From: Geodermatophilus marinus
Lineage (GTDB): Bacteria > Actinomycetota > Actinomycetes > Mycobacteriales > Geodermatophilaceae
Direction: 5' to 3'
Length of the DNA: 64,000 nt
Assembly (NCBI RefSeq): GCF_003428645.1
Contig: NZ_QVQH01000006.1
Span: 1 to 64,000 of the forward strand
Under the pieces are notes generated by a model. It was given only the letters and a program-made list of their open reading frames with translations. It did not search any database and was not told the DNA's origin. Below are positions 35,653 to 45,424 of the stretch, piece after piece. The position numbers were made by a program, and so were the translations under genes. The number at the start of each line of letters is the position of its first letter. Within the stretch, counting starts at the first letter, position 1.

Positions 35653-38609
35653 GGCTGCACCGGCTCAGCATCAGCGCCTTCGGCCCCTTCGCGGGCACCG
35701 AGACCGTCGACGTCGACGCCGTCGCCCGCGACGGGCTGTTCCTGCTCTGGGGGCCCACGGGCGCGGGGAAGACGACGGTGCTCGACGCGGTGGTCTTCGC
35801 CCTCTACGGCACCGTGCCCGGCGCCCGGGGCGAGGAGAAGCGGCTGCGCAGCGACCACGCCGGCGCGGGAACCCGCACCGAGGTCAGCTGTGAGCTCACC
35901 CTCGCCGGCGAGCGGCTGCTCGTGGTGCGCCGGCCGGAGCAGACCCGGCCCAAGAAGCGCGGCACGGGCGAGACCACCGAGCAGGCGCGGCTGACCGTCG
36001 CGCGCCTGCGGGACGGCGGCTGGGAACCGGTCAGCACCCGCATCGACGAGGGGTCGGAGTACCTGCGGCAGCGCCTGGGCCTGTCGGCCGAGCAGTTCTG
36101 CCAGGTCGTGCTGCTCCCGCAGGGCGACTTCGCGCGGTTCCTGCGGGCCGAGCCCGAGGACCGCTCCCGCCTGCTGCGCACCCTCTTCGACGTCGACCGC
36201 TTCGCCCGGGCCGAGGAGTGGCTGGCCGGCGAGCGGAGGGCGGCCGAGGAGTCGGTGCGCGCCGACCGGCACCGGATCAGCACGCTGCTGCACCGGGTCG
36301 CGCAGATCGCCGACGAGGAGGTCCCCGAGGCCCTCGCGCCGGAGCTCGTCGGCGCCCGGTCCGGGGCCGGTGTCGACGGCTGGGTGGCGGGCGTGCGCGC
36401 CCGTGCCGCGGCCGAGCTGACCCGGGCGGGGGAGGCGGCCGGGGCGGCCGGCGCGCGCGCCGCGCAGGCCGACGCCGCCCTCGCCGCCGCCCGGTCGCTG
36501 GCCGACCGCCACGCCCGCCGGGGACGCGCCCGCGCCCGGCTCGCCGAGCTGGCCACCGAGGCCGAGCAGCTGGCCCCGCAGCGCCGGCGGGCCGATGCCG
36601 GCCGGCGGGCCGAGGCCCTGCGGGACGTGCTCGAGGCCGCCGGCCGCGCCGCCCTCGACGCCGAGGCCGCGACCCGCGCCCGCGAGGCGGCCACCGGGGC
36701 CTGGGCGCAGCTCGGCGGGGGGCGGGTCGCCGAGGCCGACCTCGCGCGCGCCCTCCGCGACGAGTCCGCCGCCGCCCGCGCCCTCCTCCCCGACGTCGAC
36801 CGCGCCGACCGGCTCGCCCGGGAGGTGGACCGGCTCGCCGCGGTGGTGGGGGACCTGACCGGGCGGTGCGCCACCGGGGCGGCCGAGGCCGACGCGTGGC
36901 CCGGGCGGGTGGCGGCCGCGCAGGAACGGGCCGGGGCCGCCGCCGCGGGGGCCGCCCGGCTGCCGGGGCTGGTCGCCGCCGAGGAGGCCGCCCGTGCCGC
37001 GCTGACCGCCGCCGTCCGGGCCGAGGAGGTGGCCGGGGCGCTGCCCGCCGCGCAGGCGGCGGCCGCCGGCGCCCGCGAGGCCTGGCTCACCCGCCGCGAG
37101 CGGCTGGTGGAGGTGCGCACGGCCCGGCTCGACGGCATGGCCGCCGAGCTCGCCGCCGGGCTCGCCGACGGTGCGGCCTGCCCCGTCTGCGGGGCGACCG
37201 AGCACCCCGCGCCGGCCCGGCCGGCCGGCCGGCCCGTGTCGGCCGAGGACGAGGAGCGGGCCCGCGGGTCGGTGGACGCCGCCGAGGGGACCGCCGCGGC
37301 CGCCCGGCACCGGCTCGAGGAGCTGGAGCGCGACCTCGCCGTCCTCCGGGCCCGTGCCGGTGACGGGTCCGTGCCCGAGCTGCGGGCGCGGGCCGAGCGC
37401 GCCACCACCGAGCGGGCCGAGGTCGCGGTGCTCGCCGCGGACGCCGAGCCCGCCCGCCGGGGGCTCGCCGACCTGGAGCGGCGGCGCGCGGCCGCCGCGG
37501 CCGCGCTGGCCGCCGGCCGGGAGGAGTTGCAGCGCGCCGGTGCCGAGCACGCCGCCCGGTCCGACGAGCTGCGGGAGCTGACCGACCGGCTCGAGGCCGC
37601 CCGCGGCGAGGACCCCCACCTGCGCGCCCGCGTGGCCCGGCTGACCCGCGCCGCGGAGCGCTGCGAGGCGGCCGTCGCGGCCGCGGCCGACGAGCAGCGC
37701 GCCCGGGCCGCGGCCGACACCGCCCGGCGCACCGCGGCGGAGCGGGCGGCCGCGGCCGGCTTCCCCGACGTGCTCGACGCCTCGGCGGCCCTGCTCCCCG
37801 ACGGCGCGCTGGCCGCGCTCGACCGGCGCATCCGCGAGCACGAGGCCGCCCGGGCCGCCGCGGCCGCCGCCCTGGCCGACCCCGAGCTCGCCGACCTCCC
37901 CGACCCGCCGGACGTGACCGCGGGCGAGCGGCGCTGCGCCGAGGCGACCGCCGAGCGCGAGGCGGCCGTGGCCGCCCTCGAGCAGGCCCGGCGGCGCACC
38001 GGGGCCCTGGACCGGCTCGCGGGGGACGTCGTCGCCGCCGAGATCGAGCTCGCCGACCGGCTGGCCGCCGCCGGCCGGGTCACCGCCCTCGCCGACCTCG
38101 TGGCCGGCCGGGGCGCCAACACGCTGCGGATGCGGCTGCAGTCCTTCGTGCTCGCCGCCCGGCTGGAGCAGGTGGCCGAGGTCGCCAGCCGGCGGCTGCA
38201 GGAGATGTCCGGGGGCCGCTACACCTTCCTGCACAGCGACGCCGCGGCTCGCCACGGCGCCCGCAGCGGTCTCGGCCTCGACGTCCTCGACGAGTACACC
38301 GGCACCCGCCGGCCCACCAAGACGCTCTCCGGAGGAGAGAGCTTCATGGCCTCGCTCGCCCTGGCGCTGGGCCTGGCCGACGTGGTCACGGCGGAGGCGG
38401 GCGGCGTGCAGGTGGACACCCTCTTCGTCGACGAGGGCTTCGGCACGCTCGACGCCCAGGCGCTCGACGCGGTGATGACGGTGCTCGACGAGCTGCGCCG
38501 CGGCGGGCGCACCGTGGGGGTGATCAGCCACCTGGAGGAGCTGCGCACCCGCATCCCGACCCGGCTGGAGGTGGTGGCCGGCCGGCACGGGTCCCGGCTG
38601 GCCGGCTGA
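35649..38609 (+). CDS. sbcC: nuclease SbcCD subunit C (Rad50-like ATPase)
   Basis: The 986-residue SMC-like ATPase has Walker A GPTGAGKTTVLDA near residue 40, the Q-loop region QVVLLPQGDFARFL, two long Ala/Arg/Glu-rich coiled-coil arms, a zinc hook CPVCG at residues about 511-515, and a C-terminal half with signature TLSGGESFMASLALALGLAD, Walker B TLFVDEGFGTLD and the H-loop ISHLEEL. It works with SbcD in end processing. Extreme alanine and arginine content in the coiled coil follows the genome's GC. GTG overlaps the sbcD stop. Confidence 0.95.
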   Translation: MRLHRLSISAFGPFAGTETVDVDAVARDGLFLLWGPTGAGKTTVLDAVVFALYGTVPGARGEEKRLRSDHAGAGTRTEVSCELTLAGERLLVVRRPEQTRPKKRGTGETTEQARLTVARLRDGGWEPVSTRIDEGSEYLRQRLGLSAEQFCQVVLLPQGDFARFLRAEPEDRSRLLRTLFDVDRFARAEEWLAGERRAAEESVRADRHRISTLLHRVAQIADEEVPEALAPELVGARSGAGVDGWVAGVRARAAAELTRAGEAAGAAGARAAQADAALAAARSLADRHARRGRARARLAELATEAEQLAPQRRRADAGRRAEALRDVLEAAGRAALDAEAATRAREAATGAWAQLGGGRVAEADLARALRDESAAARALLPDVDRADRLAREVDRLAAVVGDLTGRCATGAAEADAWPGRVAAAQERAGAAAAGAARLPGLVAAEEAARAALTAAVRAEEVAGALPAAQAAAAGAREAWLTRRERLVEVRTARLDGMAAELAAGLADGAACPVCGATEHPAPARPAGRPVSAEDEERARGSVDAAEGTAAAARHRLEELERDLAVLRARAGDGSVPELRARAERATTERAEVAVLAADAEPARRGLADLERRRAAAAAALAAGREELQRAGAEHAARSDELRELTDRLEAARGEDPHLRARVARLTRAAERCEAAVAAAADEQRARAAADTARRTAAERAAAAGFPDVLDASAALLPDGALAALDRRIREHEAARAAAAAALADPELADLPDPPDVTAGERRCAEATAEREAAVAALEQARRRTGALDRLAGDVVAAEIELADRLAAAGRVTALADLVAGRGANTLRMRLQSFVLAARLEQVAEVASRRLQEMSGGRYTFLHSDAAARHGARSGLGLDVLDEYTGTRRPTKTLSGGESFMASLALALGLADVVTAEAGGVQVDTLFVDEGFGTLDAQALDAVMTVLDELRRGGRTVGVISHLEELRTRIPTRLEVVAGRHGSRLAG

Positions 38610-38652
38610 CGCGGGCCCCGGGCGGGCCGGCCGGGTGACGCGGGCCGGCGGG

Positions 38653-39147
38653 TCAGCCGGCGGGGGCGGGGGCCGCCTCCCGGGCCGGCGCAGCCGCCGG
38701 CAGCGCCCGGGCGGGGAACACCCAGCGCCGGTAGGCCAGGAACCGGATGACCGTGCCCAGCGCGATGGAGCCCACGTTGGCCACCTGGAGCACCAGGGCG
38801 GCCTCCTGGCCCAGCGGGTACCGCACGAGGGCCACGATCGCCAGGCCCAGCAGGAGCGTCGCCCCGTTGACCAGCGCGAAGAGCAGGGACTCCCGGCGCA
38901 GGCCGGTCCGGGACCGGTGGGAGAACGACCAGAACCGGTGCCCGAGGAAGGCCACCGTGGTGCTCACGAGGGTGCTGGTCAGCTTGGCCGTCACCGCCCC
39001 CACGCCGGCGGTCGCGTAGAGGACCTGGAAGAGCACCAGGTCGCAGGCGAACGCCGCTGCGCCCACCACCCCGAACGCCGAGACCTCCTTGAGCAGGAGC
39101 CGCCACGTCGAGCGCAGGCGCTGACGGAGGGCGGGGGGCGGGGACAC
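38653..39147 (-). CDS. GtrA-family membrane protein
   Basis: The 164-residue protein has four hydrophobic segments and the GtrA pattern: EVSAFGVVGAAAFACDLVLFQVL, then LVSTTVAFLGHRFWSFSHR, and finally GTVIRFLAYRRWVF. GtrA-type proteins are thought to help move polyprenyl-linked sugars across the membrane for cell-wall decoration. The last 20 residues are Ala/Pro-rich. GTG 39147 with a TAGACT box 7 bases upstream marks the start; it is divergent from purK, as in mycobacteria. Confidence 0.85.
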   Translation of the reverse strand: MSPPPALRQRLRSTWRLLLKEVSAFGVVGAAAFACDLVLFQVLYATAGVGAVTAKLTSTLVSTTVAFLGHRFWSFSHRSRTGLRRESLLFALVNGATLLLGLAIVALVRYPLGQEAALVLQVANVGSIALGTVIRFLAYRRWVFPARALPAAAPAREAAPAPAG

Positions 39148-39154
39148 CCCGGCG

Positions 39155-39160
39155 AGTCTA
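39155..39160 (-). promoter_or_regulatory. -10 box TAGACT for the GtrA-family gene
   Basis: TAGACT on the minus strand lies 7 bases before the GTG at 39147. Confidence 0.55.
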
Positions 39161-39259
39161 GGGAGCCGGACGCGCTTCCGGTGTCGCCGCGGTGCGGCCG
39201 GGACGCACGGGGCGCCGGCGGTGGCCGGGACCACGGGGGAGCGGTGCGCGGGGCGGCGC

Positions 39260-39265
39260 TAGCCT
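39260..39265 (+). promoter_or_regulatory. -10 box TAGCCT for purK
   Basis: TAGCCT lies 10 bases before the ATG at 39276, without a ribosome-binding sequence; transcription would start at or just before the start codon. Confidence 0.5.
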
Positions 39266-39275
39266 CGCGGTCACC

Positions 39276-40493
39276 ATGGCAGCAGCTCTCGACCCCGCGA
39301 CCGGGCTGCCGGTGGTCGCGATGGTGGGCGGCGGGCAGCTGGCCCGCATGACCCACCAGGCGGCCATCGCCCTCGGTCAGTCCCTCCGCGTCCTGTCCAC
39401 CGGGCCGGCGGAGTCCGCCGCGCTCGTCGCCGCCGACGTCCGGCTCGGTGACCACCGCGACCTCGCCGCGCTGACCTCGCTGGCCGCGGGGGCGACCGTG
39501 GTCACCTTCGACCACGAGCACGTCCCCACCGAGCACCTGCACGCGCTGGAGCAGGCCGGGCACCGGGTCGCGCCCGGGCCGCGGGCGCTGGTGCACGCCC
39601 AGGACAAGCTGGTGCTGCGCCGGGCCCTCGCCGAGGCCGGCGAGCCGCAGCCGGCGTGGGCCGAGGTCCGCTCGGCCGGCGACGTGGAGCGGTTCGCCGC
39701 CGGCACCGGGTGGCCGGTCGTCGTCAAGACGCCCCGCGGCGGCTACGACGGCAAGGGCGTCTTCGTGGCCTCCGACGCCGCGGAGGTCGCCGACCTGCTC
39801 GCCGCGCACGGCACCCTCCTGGTCGAGGAGCGGGTGCCGCTGGTCCGGGAGCTCGCGGCCGTCGTCGCCCGGTCGCCCTACGGGCAGGTCGCCGCCTGGC
39901 CGGTCGTGGAGACCGTCCAGCGCGACGGCGTGTGCCACGAGGTGCTCGCCCCCGCGCCCGGCCTGGACGACGAGCGCGCGACCGCCGCGCAGGAGCTGGC
40001 GATCCGCATCGCCGAGCGCACCGGCGTGGTGGGCCTGCTCGCCGTCGAGCTCTTCGAGACCGCCCACGGCGTGCTGGTCAACGAGCTGGCCATGCGCCCG
40101 CACAACTCGGCGCACTGGACGATCGAGGGCTCGCGCACCAGCCAGTTCGAGCAGCACCTGCGCGCGGTGCTCGACTACCCCCTGGGCGCCACCGCGATGA
40201 CCGCCCCGGTGGTGGTGATGGCCAACGTGCTGGGCGGGCGCGCCGCCGCGCCCGGCTGGACCGGCCCCGGCCTCGACGAGCGGGTGCACCACCTCATGGC
40301 CCACTGGCCGGACGTCAAGCTGCACTGGTACGGCAAGGGGCAGCGGCCGGGCCGCAAGCTCGCCCACGTGACCGCGCTCGGCGACGACCTCGCCGCGGTG
40401 CGGGCCCGGGCCGCCGCCGCCGCGCGCTACCTCGCCGACGGTGAGATCGACCCCGCCTTCGCCTTCGCCCCCGAGGAGGACCCCCGTGGCTGA
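39276..40493 (+). CDS. purK: N5-carboxyaminoimidazole ribonucleotide synthase
   Basis: The 405-residue ATP-grasp enzyme carboxylates aminoimidazole ribonucleotide with ATP and bicarbonate. Motifs: [12 protein letters not shown] at the N-terminus, [16 protein letters not shown] for nucleotide binding, [19 protein letters not shown], and the catalytic stretch [31 protein letters not shown]. It precedes and overlaps purE by 8 bp, so the unstable product passes to the next enzyme of purine synthesis. Confidence 0.95.
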   Translation: MAAALDPATGLPVVAMVGGGQLARMTHQAAIALGQSLRVLSTGPAESAALVAADVRLGDHRDLAALTSLAAGATVVTFDHEHVPTEHLHALEQAGHRVAPGPRALVHAQDKLVLRRALAEAGEPQPAWAEVRSAGDVERFAAGTGWPVVVKTPRGGYDGKGVFVASDAAEVADLLAAHGTLLVEERVPLVRELAAVVARSPYGQVAAWPVVETVQRDGVCHEVLAPAPGLDDERATAAQELAIRIAERTGVVGLLAVELFETAHGVLVNELAMRPHNSAHWTIEGSRTSQFEQHLRAVLDYPLGATAMTAPVVVMANVLGGRAAAPGWTGPGLDERVHHLMAHWPDVKLHWYGKGQRPGRKLAHVTALGDDLAAVRARAAAAARYLADGEIDPAFAFAPEEDPRG

Positions 40494-41004
40494 CCCGCGC
40501 GGCGACGGCCCCCTGGTCGGCATCGTCATGGGCAGCGACTCGGACTGGCCGGTGATGGAGCCGGCCGCGGCCGCGCTGGCCGAGTTCGGCGTGCCCCACG
40601 AGGTGCACGTCGTCTCGGCCCACCGCACGCCGCGGCGGATGCTGGACTACGCCGAGGCCGCCGCCGGGCGGGGGCTGCGGGTCGTCATCGCCGGGGCCGG
40701 GGGCGCCGCCCACCTGCCCGGTATGGTCGCCGCGGCCACGCCCCTGCCGGTGATCGGCGTCCCGCGGCCGCTGGACCGCCTCGACGGCCTGGACAGCCTG
40801 CTGTCGATCGTGCAGATGCCGGCCGGCGTGCCGGTGGCCACGGTCTCGATCGGCGGCGGCCGCAACGCCGGGCTGCTCGCCGTCCGCATCCTCGCCGCGG
40901 CCGACCCGGGGTTGCGGTCCGCGGTCGAGCGCTTCCAGGCCGACCTGGCCGACTCCGTCGTCGCCCGCGACGCGGCGCTGCAGGAGCGGCTCGCTTCACC
41001 CTGA
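40486..41004 (+). CDS. purE: N5-carboxyaminoimidazole ribonucleotide mutase
   Basis: The 172-residue class I PurE moves the carboxyl group from N5 to C4 of the imidazole. [32 protein letters not shown] and [26 protein letters not shown] are the substrate-binding segments. GGAGGA precedes the GTG at 40486 inside the end of purK. Length and octamer-forming core are normal. Confidence 0.95.
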   Translation: MADPRGDGPLVGIVMGSDSDWPVMEPAAAALAEFGVPHEVHVVSAHRTPRRMLDYAEAAAGRGLRVVIAGAGGAAHLPGMVAAATPLPVIGVPRPLDRLDGLDSLLSIVQMPAGVPVATVSIGGGRNAGLLAVRILAAADPGLRSAVERFQADLADSVVARDAALQERLASP

Positions 41005-41018
41005 CGTCCGGTGCGTCC

Positions 41019-41024
41019 TAGCAT
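41019..41024 (+). promoter_or_regulatory. -10 box TAGCAT for the acyl-CoA dehydrogenase gene
   Basis: TAGCAT ends 6 bases before the GTG at 41031, so the transcript is probably leaderless and separate from purKE. Confidence 0.6.
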
Positions 41025-41030
41025 CTACCC

Positions 41031-42182
41031 GTGAGTAGCACTGGGCTGTACGCGCTGACCGAGGAGCACGACGAGATCCGGGCGGCGGTCCGGGGCCTCG
41101 CCGAGAAGGAGATCGCCCCGCACGCCGCCGAGGTGGACGCCGAGTCGCGCTACCCGATCGAGGCGCAGAAGGTGCTCACGGCGGCCGGGTTCCACGCCAC
41201 GCACATCCCCGAGGCCTACGGCGGGGAGGGCGCCGACCCGATCGCGACCTGCATCGTGATCGAGGAGGTCGCCCGCGTCGACGTCTCGGCCTCGCTCATC
41301 CCGGCGGTGAACAAGCTCGGGTCGATGCCGATCATCCTGTCGGCGTCGGAGGAGCTCAAGCACAAGGTGCTGCCGTCGATCGCCTCGGGTGAGGCGATGA
41401 TCAGCTACGGGCTGTCCGAGCGGGAGGCCGGCTCGGACGCCGCGGCGATGAGGACCCGGGCCCGGCTCGAGGGCGACTCGTGGGTGCTCAACGGCACGAA
41501 GGCCTGGATCACCAACTCCGGGGTCTCGTCCTGGTACACGGTCATGGCCGTCACCGACCCGGAGAAGGGGGCGAACGGGATCTCGGCGTTCGTCGTCCAC
41601 CGCGACGACCCGGGCTTCGCCGTCGGCCCCAAGGAACGCAAGATGGGCATCAAGGGCTCGCCCACCTGCGAGCTGTACTTCACCGACTGCACCATCCCGG
41701 CCGACCGGATCATCGGCGAGCCGGGCACCGGCTTCAAGACCGCGCTGCGCACGCTCGACTTCACCCGGCCGACCATCGGCGCCCAGGCCGTCGGCATCGC
41801 GCAGGGCGCGCTGGACGCCGCCGTGGAGTACACCCGCGAGCGCAAGCAGTTCGGCAAGGCGGTCAGCGACTTCCAGGGCGTGCAGTTCATGCTCGCCGAC
41901 ATGGCCATGCAGATCGAGGCCGCCCGGCACCTGGTCTACGTCGCGGCCGCCCGCGGCGAGAACGGCGGCCCGGACCTCGGCCGGCTGTGCGCGGCGGCCA
42001 AGGCCTTCGCCTCCGACGTCGCGATGAAGGTGACCACCGACGCCGTGCAGCTCTTCGGCGGGGCCGGCTACACGCAGGACTTCCCGGTCGAGCGGATGAT
42101 GCGCGACGCCAAGATCACCCAGATCTACGAGGGCACCAACCAGGTCCAGCGCATGGTGATCGCACGGAGCCTCCTGAAGTAG
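41031..42182 (+). CDS. fadE: acyl-CoA dehydrogenase (FadE25-like)
   Basis: The 383-residue FAD enzyme has the family's three domains: an N-terminal helical region, the beta domain with YGLSEREAGSDAAAM and NGTKAWITNSG, and the C-terminal helical domain with ERKQFGKAVSDFQ, VQLFGGAGYTQDFPVERMMRDAKI and the catalytic base in IYEGTNQVQR. It oxidises acyl-CoA to enoyl-CoA and passes electrons to ETF. Position after purE matches fadE25 (Rv3274c), from memory. Chain-length preference cannot be read from sequence. Confidence 0.92.
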   Translation: MSSTGLYALTEEHDEIRAAVRGLAEKEIAPHAAEVDAESRYPIEAQKVLTAAGFHATHIPEAYGGEGADPIATCIVIEEVARVDVSASLIPAVNKLGSMPIILSASEELKHKVLPSIASGEAMISYGLSEREAGSDAAAMRTRARLEGDSWVLNGTKAWITNSGVSSWYTVMAVTDPEKGANGISAFVVHRDDPGFAVGPKERKMGIKGSPTCELYFTDCTIPADRIIGEPGTGFKTALRTLDFTRPTIGAQAVGIAQGALDAAVEYTRERKQFGKAVSDFQGVQFMLADMAMQIEAARHLVYVAAARGENGGPDLGRLCAAAKAFASDVAMKVTTDAVQLFGGAGYTQDFPVERMMRDAKITQIYEGTNQVQRMVIARSLLK

Positions 42183-42321
42183 CGCGTCGACCGGCGCCCC
42201 TGCCGGGCCGGAGTCGTCCGGGTGGTCGAGTGCGAGCACCAGGTCGCCGAGGACCCGCTCGGCGACCTGCCCGGCGGGAGCGCGCCCGCCCACACCCCCG
42301 TACCGCGTCCCCGGAGGTCCC

Positions 42322-43089
42322 GTGCGTCGTCTGCTCGTCATCGGCATCGGGGCCGGTGACCCGGACTTCGTCACCGTCGGCGCGGTCGCGGCGCTCAACG
42401 AGGTCGACGTCTTCCTCGTCCTCGACAAGGGGCCGGCCACCGCCGACCTCACCGCGGCCCGGCGGGCGGTCTGCGAGCGCTTCATCACCCACGACCGGTG
42501 GCGGCTGGTGGAGCTCTCCGACCCCGAGCGGGACCGCCGGACGCCGGCCTACGTGCGCGCCGTCGACGACTGGCGGGACGAGCGGGCCGCGCTGCTCGAG
42601 CAGGCGCTCACCGAGGAGGTCCCCGACGGCGGCACCGCGGGGTTCCTGGTGTGGGGGGACCCGTCGCTCTACGACGGCACGCTGCGGGTGATCGGGACGA
42701 TCGCCCGGCACGGCTCCCTGGACCTCGAGTGGGAGGTGATCCCCGGCATCACCAGCGTCCAGGCGCTCACCGCCCGCCACCGCGTCCTGCTCAACCGGGT
42801 GGCCGGCGCGGTGCACCTCACGACCGGCCGGCGGCTGGCGCAGGGCCTGCCCGACAACGCCGACGACGTCGTGGTCATGCTCGACGCCGACCTCGCCTGC
42901 CGGGCCTACGCCGACCAGGACCTCGACATCTACTGGGGCGCCTACCTCGGTACCGAGGACGAGATCCTGGTCTCGGGGAAGCTCGCCGACGTCGTCGACG
43001 AGATCGCCGAGAAGCGCGCGGCGGCCCGGGCGCGCAAGGGCTGGATCATGGACACCTACCTGCTGCGCCGTCCCGGCGCGGAGGCCTGA
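42322..43089 (+). CDS. cobF: precorrin-6A synthase (deacetylating)
   Basis: The 255-residue SAM-dependent tetrapyrrole methylase begins RRLLVIGIGAGDPDFVTVGAV and contains GFLVWGDPSLYDGTLRV and VIPGITSVQALTARH. CobF methylates C1 of precorrin-5 with loss of acetate in aerobic cobalamin synthesis. GGAGG lies just upstream of the GTG. No other cob genes are in the window, so it is separated from the main cluster; a B12-dependent mutase is encoded 27 kb away. The 139 bp before it hold no gene I can support. Its 3' end overlaps the convergent permease gene by 34 bp. Confidence 0.9.
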   Translation: MRRLLVIGIGAGDPDFVTVGAVAALNEVDVFLVLDKGPATADLTAARRAVCERFITHDRWRLVELSDPERDRRTPAYVRAVDDWRDERAALLEQALTEEVPDGGTAGFLVWGDPSLYDGTLRVIGTIARHGSLDLEWEVIPGITSVQALTARHRVLLNRVAGAVHLTTGRRLAQGLPDNADDVVVMLDADLACRAYADQDLDIYWGAYLGTEDEILVSGKLADVVDEIAEKRAAARARKGWIMDTYLLRRPGAEA

Positions 43090-44177
43090 GCCAGCCGGGT
43101 GGTGCACCCGCCGGCACCGGCGGCCGTCCGTGGGGGCAGCGCCCCGGTCCCCGCCGCGCGGGCGCACGGCAGCGCGAGGGTCCCCGGCCGCCACCGCCCG
43201 CCCGCCGGCCGGCAGGAGCCCCCCGCCGCACACGTGCCGGGCCGGCGCAGGGGCGTCGGGGGAACCGCCGCCGTCCCGCGCCCGGCGGCCGCGCGTCCGG
43301 CCGCGCGGACCCGCTGCCGGCGCCGCAGCGCGCGGGTCAGCACGCCGTGCTGCGGGGAGAGCAGCAGGGCGAGCACGAAGCAGCAGGTGGCGACCACGCC
43401 CATCGCCCCGCCGATCGAGGCGTCCAGCGCGACCGCGCCGGCGTAGCCGCTGACCGCGGCCACCCACCCCACGGCCACCGAGACGGCGATCATGACCCCC
43501 AGCCGGTCGGTGAGCAGGTGCGCCGTGGCCGCCGGGACGACGAGCAGGGCGATGACGACGATGGCCCCGACCGCTTCGAAGGCGGTCACCGCGGTGGCGG
43601 CCACGGCGGTGAGCAGCACCCGCGCGACCACGGTCGGGTCGACGCCGGTGGTGCGGGCGAAGCCGGGGTCGAACGTGGCGACCTTGACCTGCTTCCAGAA
43701 CGCGACCAGCAGCAGCAGGTCGACCAGCGCCACCGCCCCGATGGCCACCACCGACTGGGGGACCGCCACGGCGCCGAGCACCAGCGTCCGGAACGGCACG
43801 AACGCGATCTGCCCGTAGATCGTCGAGTCCAGGTCGAGGTGGATGTCGGCGGCCCAGCGGTCCACGCCGAGCAGGCCGAGGGAGAACAGCGCCGGGAAGA
43901 CCAGCGCGATCGCGGCGTCGGCCCGCACCAGCCCGGTGGAGCGCAGCGCTTCCAGGGCGAGGACGCAGACGACGCCGAACGCGGCCGCGCCGACGATCAC
44001 CGGCAGCGTCGCCCGGGTCCCGAGGACCAGGTGCACGAGCACGATGCCGGGCAGCACCGAGTGCGACACCGCGTCCCCGACGAGCGCCTCGCGCCGCAGG
44101 ACCAGGAGCGGGCCGAGCAGCCCGCAGGCGGTCGCCGTCAGGCCCGCGGTCAGGACGATCGCGACGGCGGGGCTCAC
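43056..44177 (-). CDS. metal ABC transporter permease (Mn/Zn type), first copy
   Basis: The 373-residue protein is a cluster-9 (ZnuB/MntB/TroC-D) permease with about eight membrane helices, including VLRREALVGDAVSHSVLPGIVL and AIVVIALLVVPAATAHLLTDRL. Residues from about 285 form a long Arg/Ala/Pro/Gly-rich tail without clear domain, running into the convergent cobF gene by 34 bp; the tail may have arisen by stop-codon loss. Start GTG overlaps the second permease gene by 4 bp. It is the last gene of a four-gene importer operon. Confidence 0.85.
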   Translation of the reverse strand: MSPAVAIVLTAGLTATACGLLGPLLVLRREALVGDAVSHSVLPGIVLVHLVLGTRATLPVIVGAAAFGVVCVLALEALRSTGLVRADAAIALVFPALFSLGLLGVDRWAADIHLDLDSTIYGQIAFVPFRTLVLGAVAVPQSVVAIGAVALVDLLLLVAFWKQVKVATFDPGFARTTGVDPTVVARVLLTAVAATAVTAFEAVGAIVVIALLVVPAATAHLLTDRLGVMIAVSVAVGWVAAVSGYAGAVALDASIGGAMGVVATCCFVLALLLSPQHGVLTRALRRRQRVRAAGRAAAGRGTAAVPPTPLRRPGTCAAGGSCRPAGGRWRPGTLALPCARAAGTGALPPRTAAGAGGCTTRLAQASAPGRRSR

Positions 44178-45424
44178 CGGGCACCTCCCGCGACCGCCGG
44201 GGCCGTCCCGCCCAGCGCCCGCAACCGCTCGACCGCCTCGGCGCCCAGGCTCCCGGCCAGGTCGTCGGGATCCGGCTCCCGGGCGTCGCCGACCGCCACC
44301 TCTGCACCGTGCTCGAGCCAGGCCCACCACAGCTCGCGGCGGGCGAGCACGGCGGTCGCGGCCCCCTGCCCGGCGGCGGTGAGCGACCAGCCCGCGCCGG
44401 TGGCGCGCACGAGCCCGTCGCGGCGCAACCGGCGCAGCGTCCGGCGCACGGCCCGCGAGGGCCGGCCGGCGCCGAGGGCGGACGCGGCGACCGGCGCCGG
44501 CCCGGCGGCCGCGACGTCGACGAGCACGCCCTCGCGCTGCCGCCGCCGGCGATCGCGGCGCAGGCGGCGGGCGTGCCAGAGCACGCCCCGCCCGGGGGCG
44601 AGGGACAGCGCGAGCAGCACGACGCCGGCCCCCAGCAGGACGACGACCGGCCCGGTGGGCGTCCGCGTCGCGGTCGACAGCAGCGAGCCGGCGGTCCCCA
44701 CGGCGGCTCCGACGACGCCCGCGACGACGAGCATCGTGGCCAGCCGGCCGGTGACCTGCCGCGCGGCCACGGCCGGGACGACGATCATCGCCACCATGAG
44801 GATGGCGCCGACCGTCCGCAGCCCGACGACGACCGCGACGACCAGGAGCACCGTCGAGACCAGTTCGAGCAGCCGGATCGGCAGGCCCGTCGACCGGGCG
44901 AAGGCGGCGTCGAACAGCACCACCGTGAGCGGCCGGTGCAGCAGCGCGAGCACCACGACCGTGCCGGCGGCGAGGGCGGCGAAGAGCGTGACGTCGGCCT
45001 GCACCAGCCCCGCGGCCTGGCCGAACAGGTAGTCCTGCAGCCCGGCCTGGCCGGCGTCGCCGGTGGCGGCGATGTGGGTCAGCAGCACGATGCCCAGCGA
45101 GAACGAGCCGGAGAGCACGACGCCGATGGCGGTGTCGGGGCGGACCCGGCTGCTGCGCTCGAGGGCCAGCACCAGGACCGCCGCGAGGGTGCCGGCGACC
45201 GCCGCGCCGACGAGCAGCGACACGGTGTCCTTGACCCCGGCGAGCAGGAAGGCGACGGCCACCCCGGGGAGGGCGGCGTGGGACAGCGCGTCGCCGACGA
45301 GGGTGCGGCGGCGCAGCACGGCGAGCACCCCCACCAGGCCGGCCAGGAGCCCGAGCACGGCGGCACCGGTGGCCACCACGGCATCGGTGTAGGGCAGCGG
45401 CAGCGCGTCGATCAGCGCGTCCAC
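44174..45424 (-). CDS. metal ABC transporter permease fused to a DtxR-like regulatory domain
   Basis: Residues 1-280 form a cluster-9 permease (VLRRRTLVGDALSHAALPGVAVAFLL, GAILMVAMIVVPAVAARQVTGRL). After an Arg-rich linker, residues about 310-416 are cytoplasmic and contain a winged-helix segment RAVRRTLRRLRRDGLVRATGAGWSLTAAGQ, then a helical part ending PDDLAGSLGAEAVERL. This resembles the DNA- and metal-binding parts of DtxR/MntR proteins. A comparable permease-DtxR fusion is known in Chlamydia (YtgCR), where the regulator is released by cleavage; whether that happens here is unknown. It overlaps the ATPase gene by 13 bp. Confidence 0.82.
   Translation of the reverse strand: MDALIDALPLPYTDAVVATGAAVLGLLAGLVGVLAVLRRRTLVGDALSHAALPGVAVAFLLAGVKDTVSLLVGAAVAGTLAAVLVLALERSSRVRPDTAIGVVLSGSFSLGIVLLTHIAATGDAGQAGLQDYLFGQAAGLVQADVTLFAALAAGTVVVLALLHRPLTVVLFDAAFARSTGLPIRLLELVSTVLLVVAVVVGLRTVGAILMVAMIVVPAVAARQVTGRLATMLVVAGVVGAAVGTAGSLLSTATRTPTGPVVVLLGAGVVLLALSLAPGRGVLWHARRLRRDRRRRQREGVLVDVAAAGPAPVAASALGAGRPSRAVRRTLRRLRRDGLVRATGAGWSLTAAGQGAATAVLARRELWWAWLEHGAEVAVGDAREPDPDDLAGSLGAEAVERLRALGGTAPAVAGGAR

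Noticed and set aside
42183-42321. Possible remnant gene between the acyl-CoA dehydrogenase and cobF
   Set aside because: Both strands are open, but no start, ribosome-binding site or family similarity is visible, so I could not support a pseudogene.
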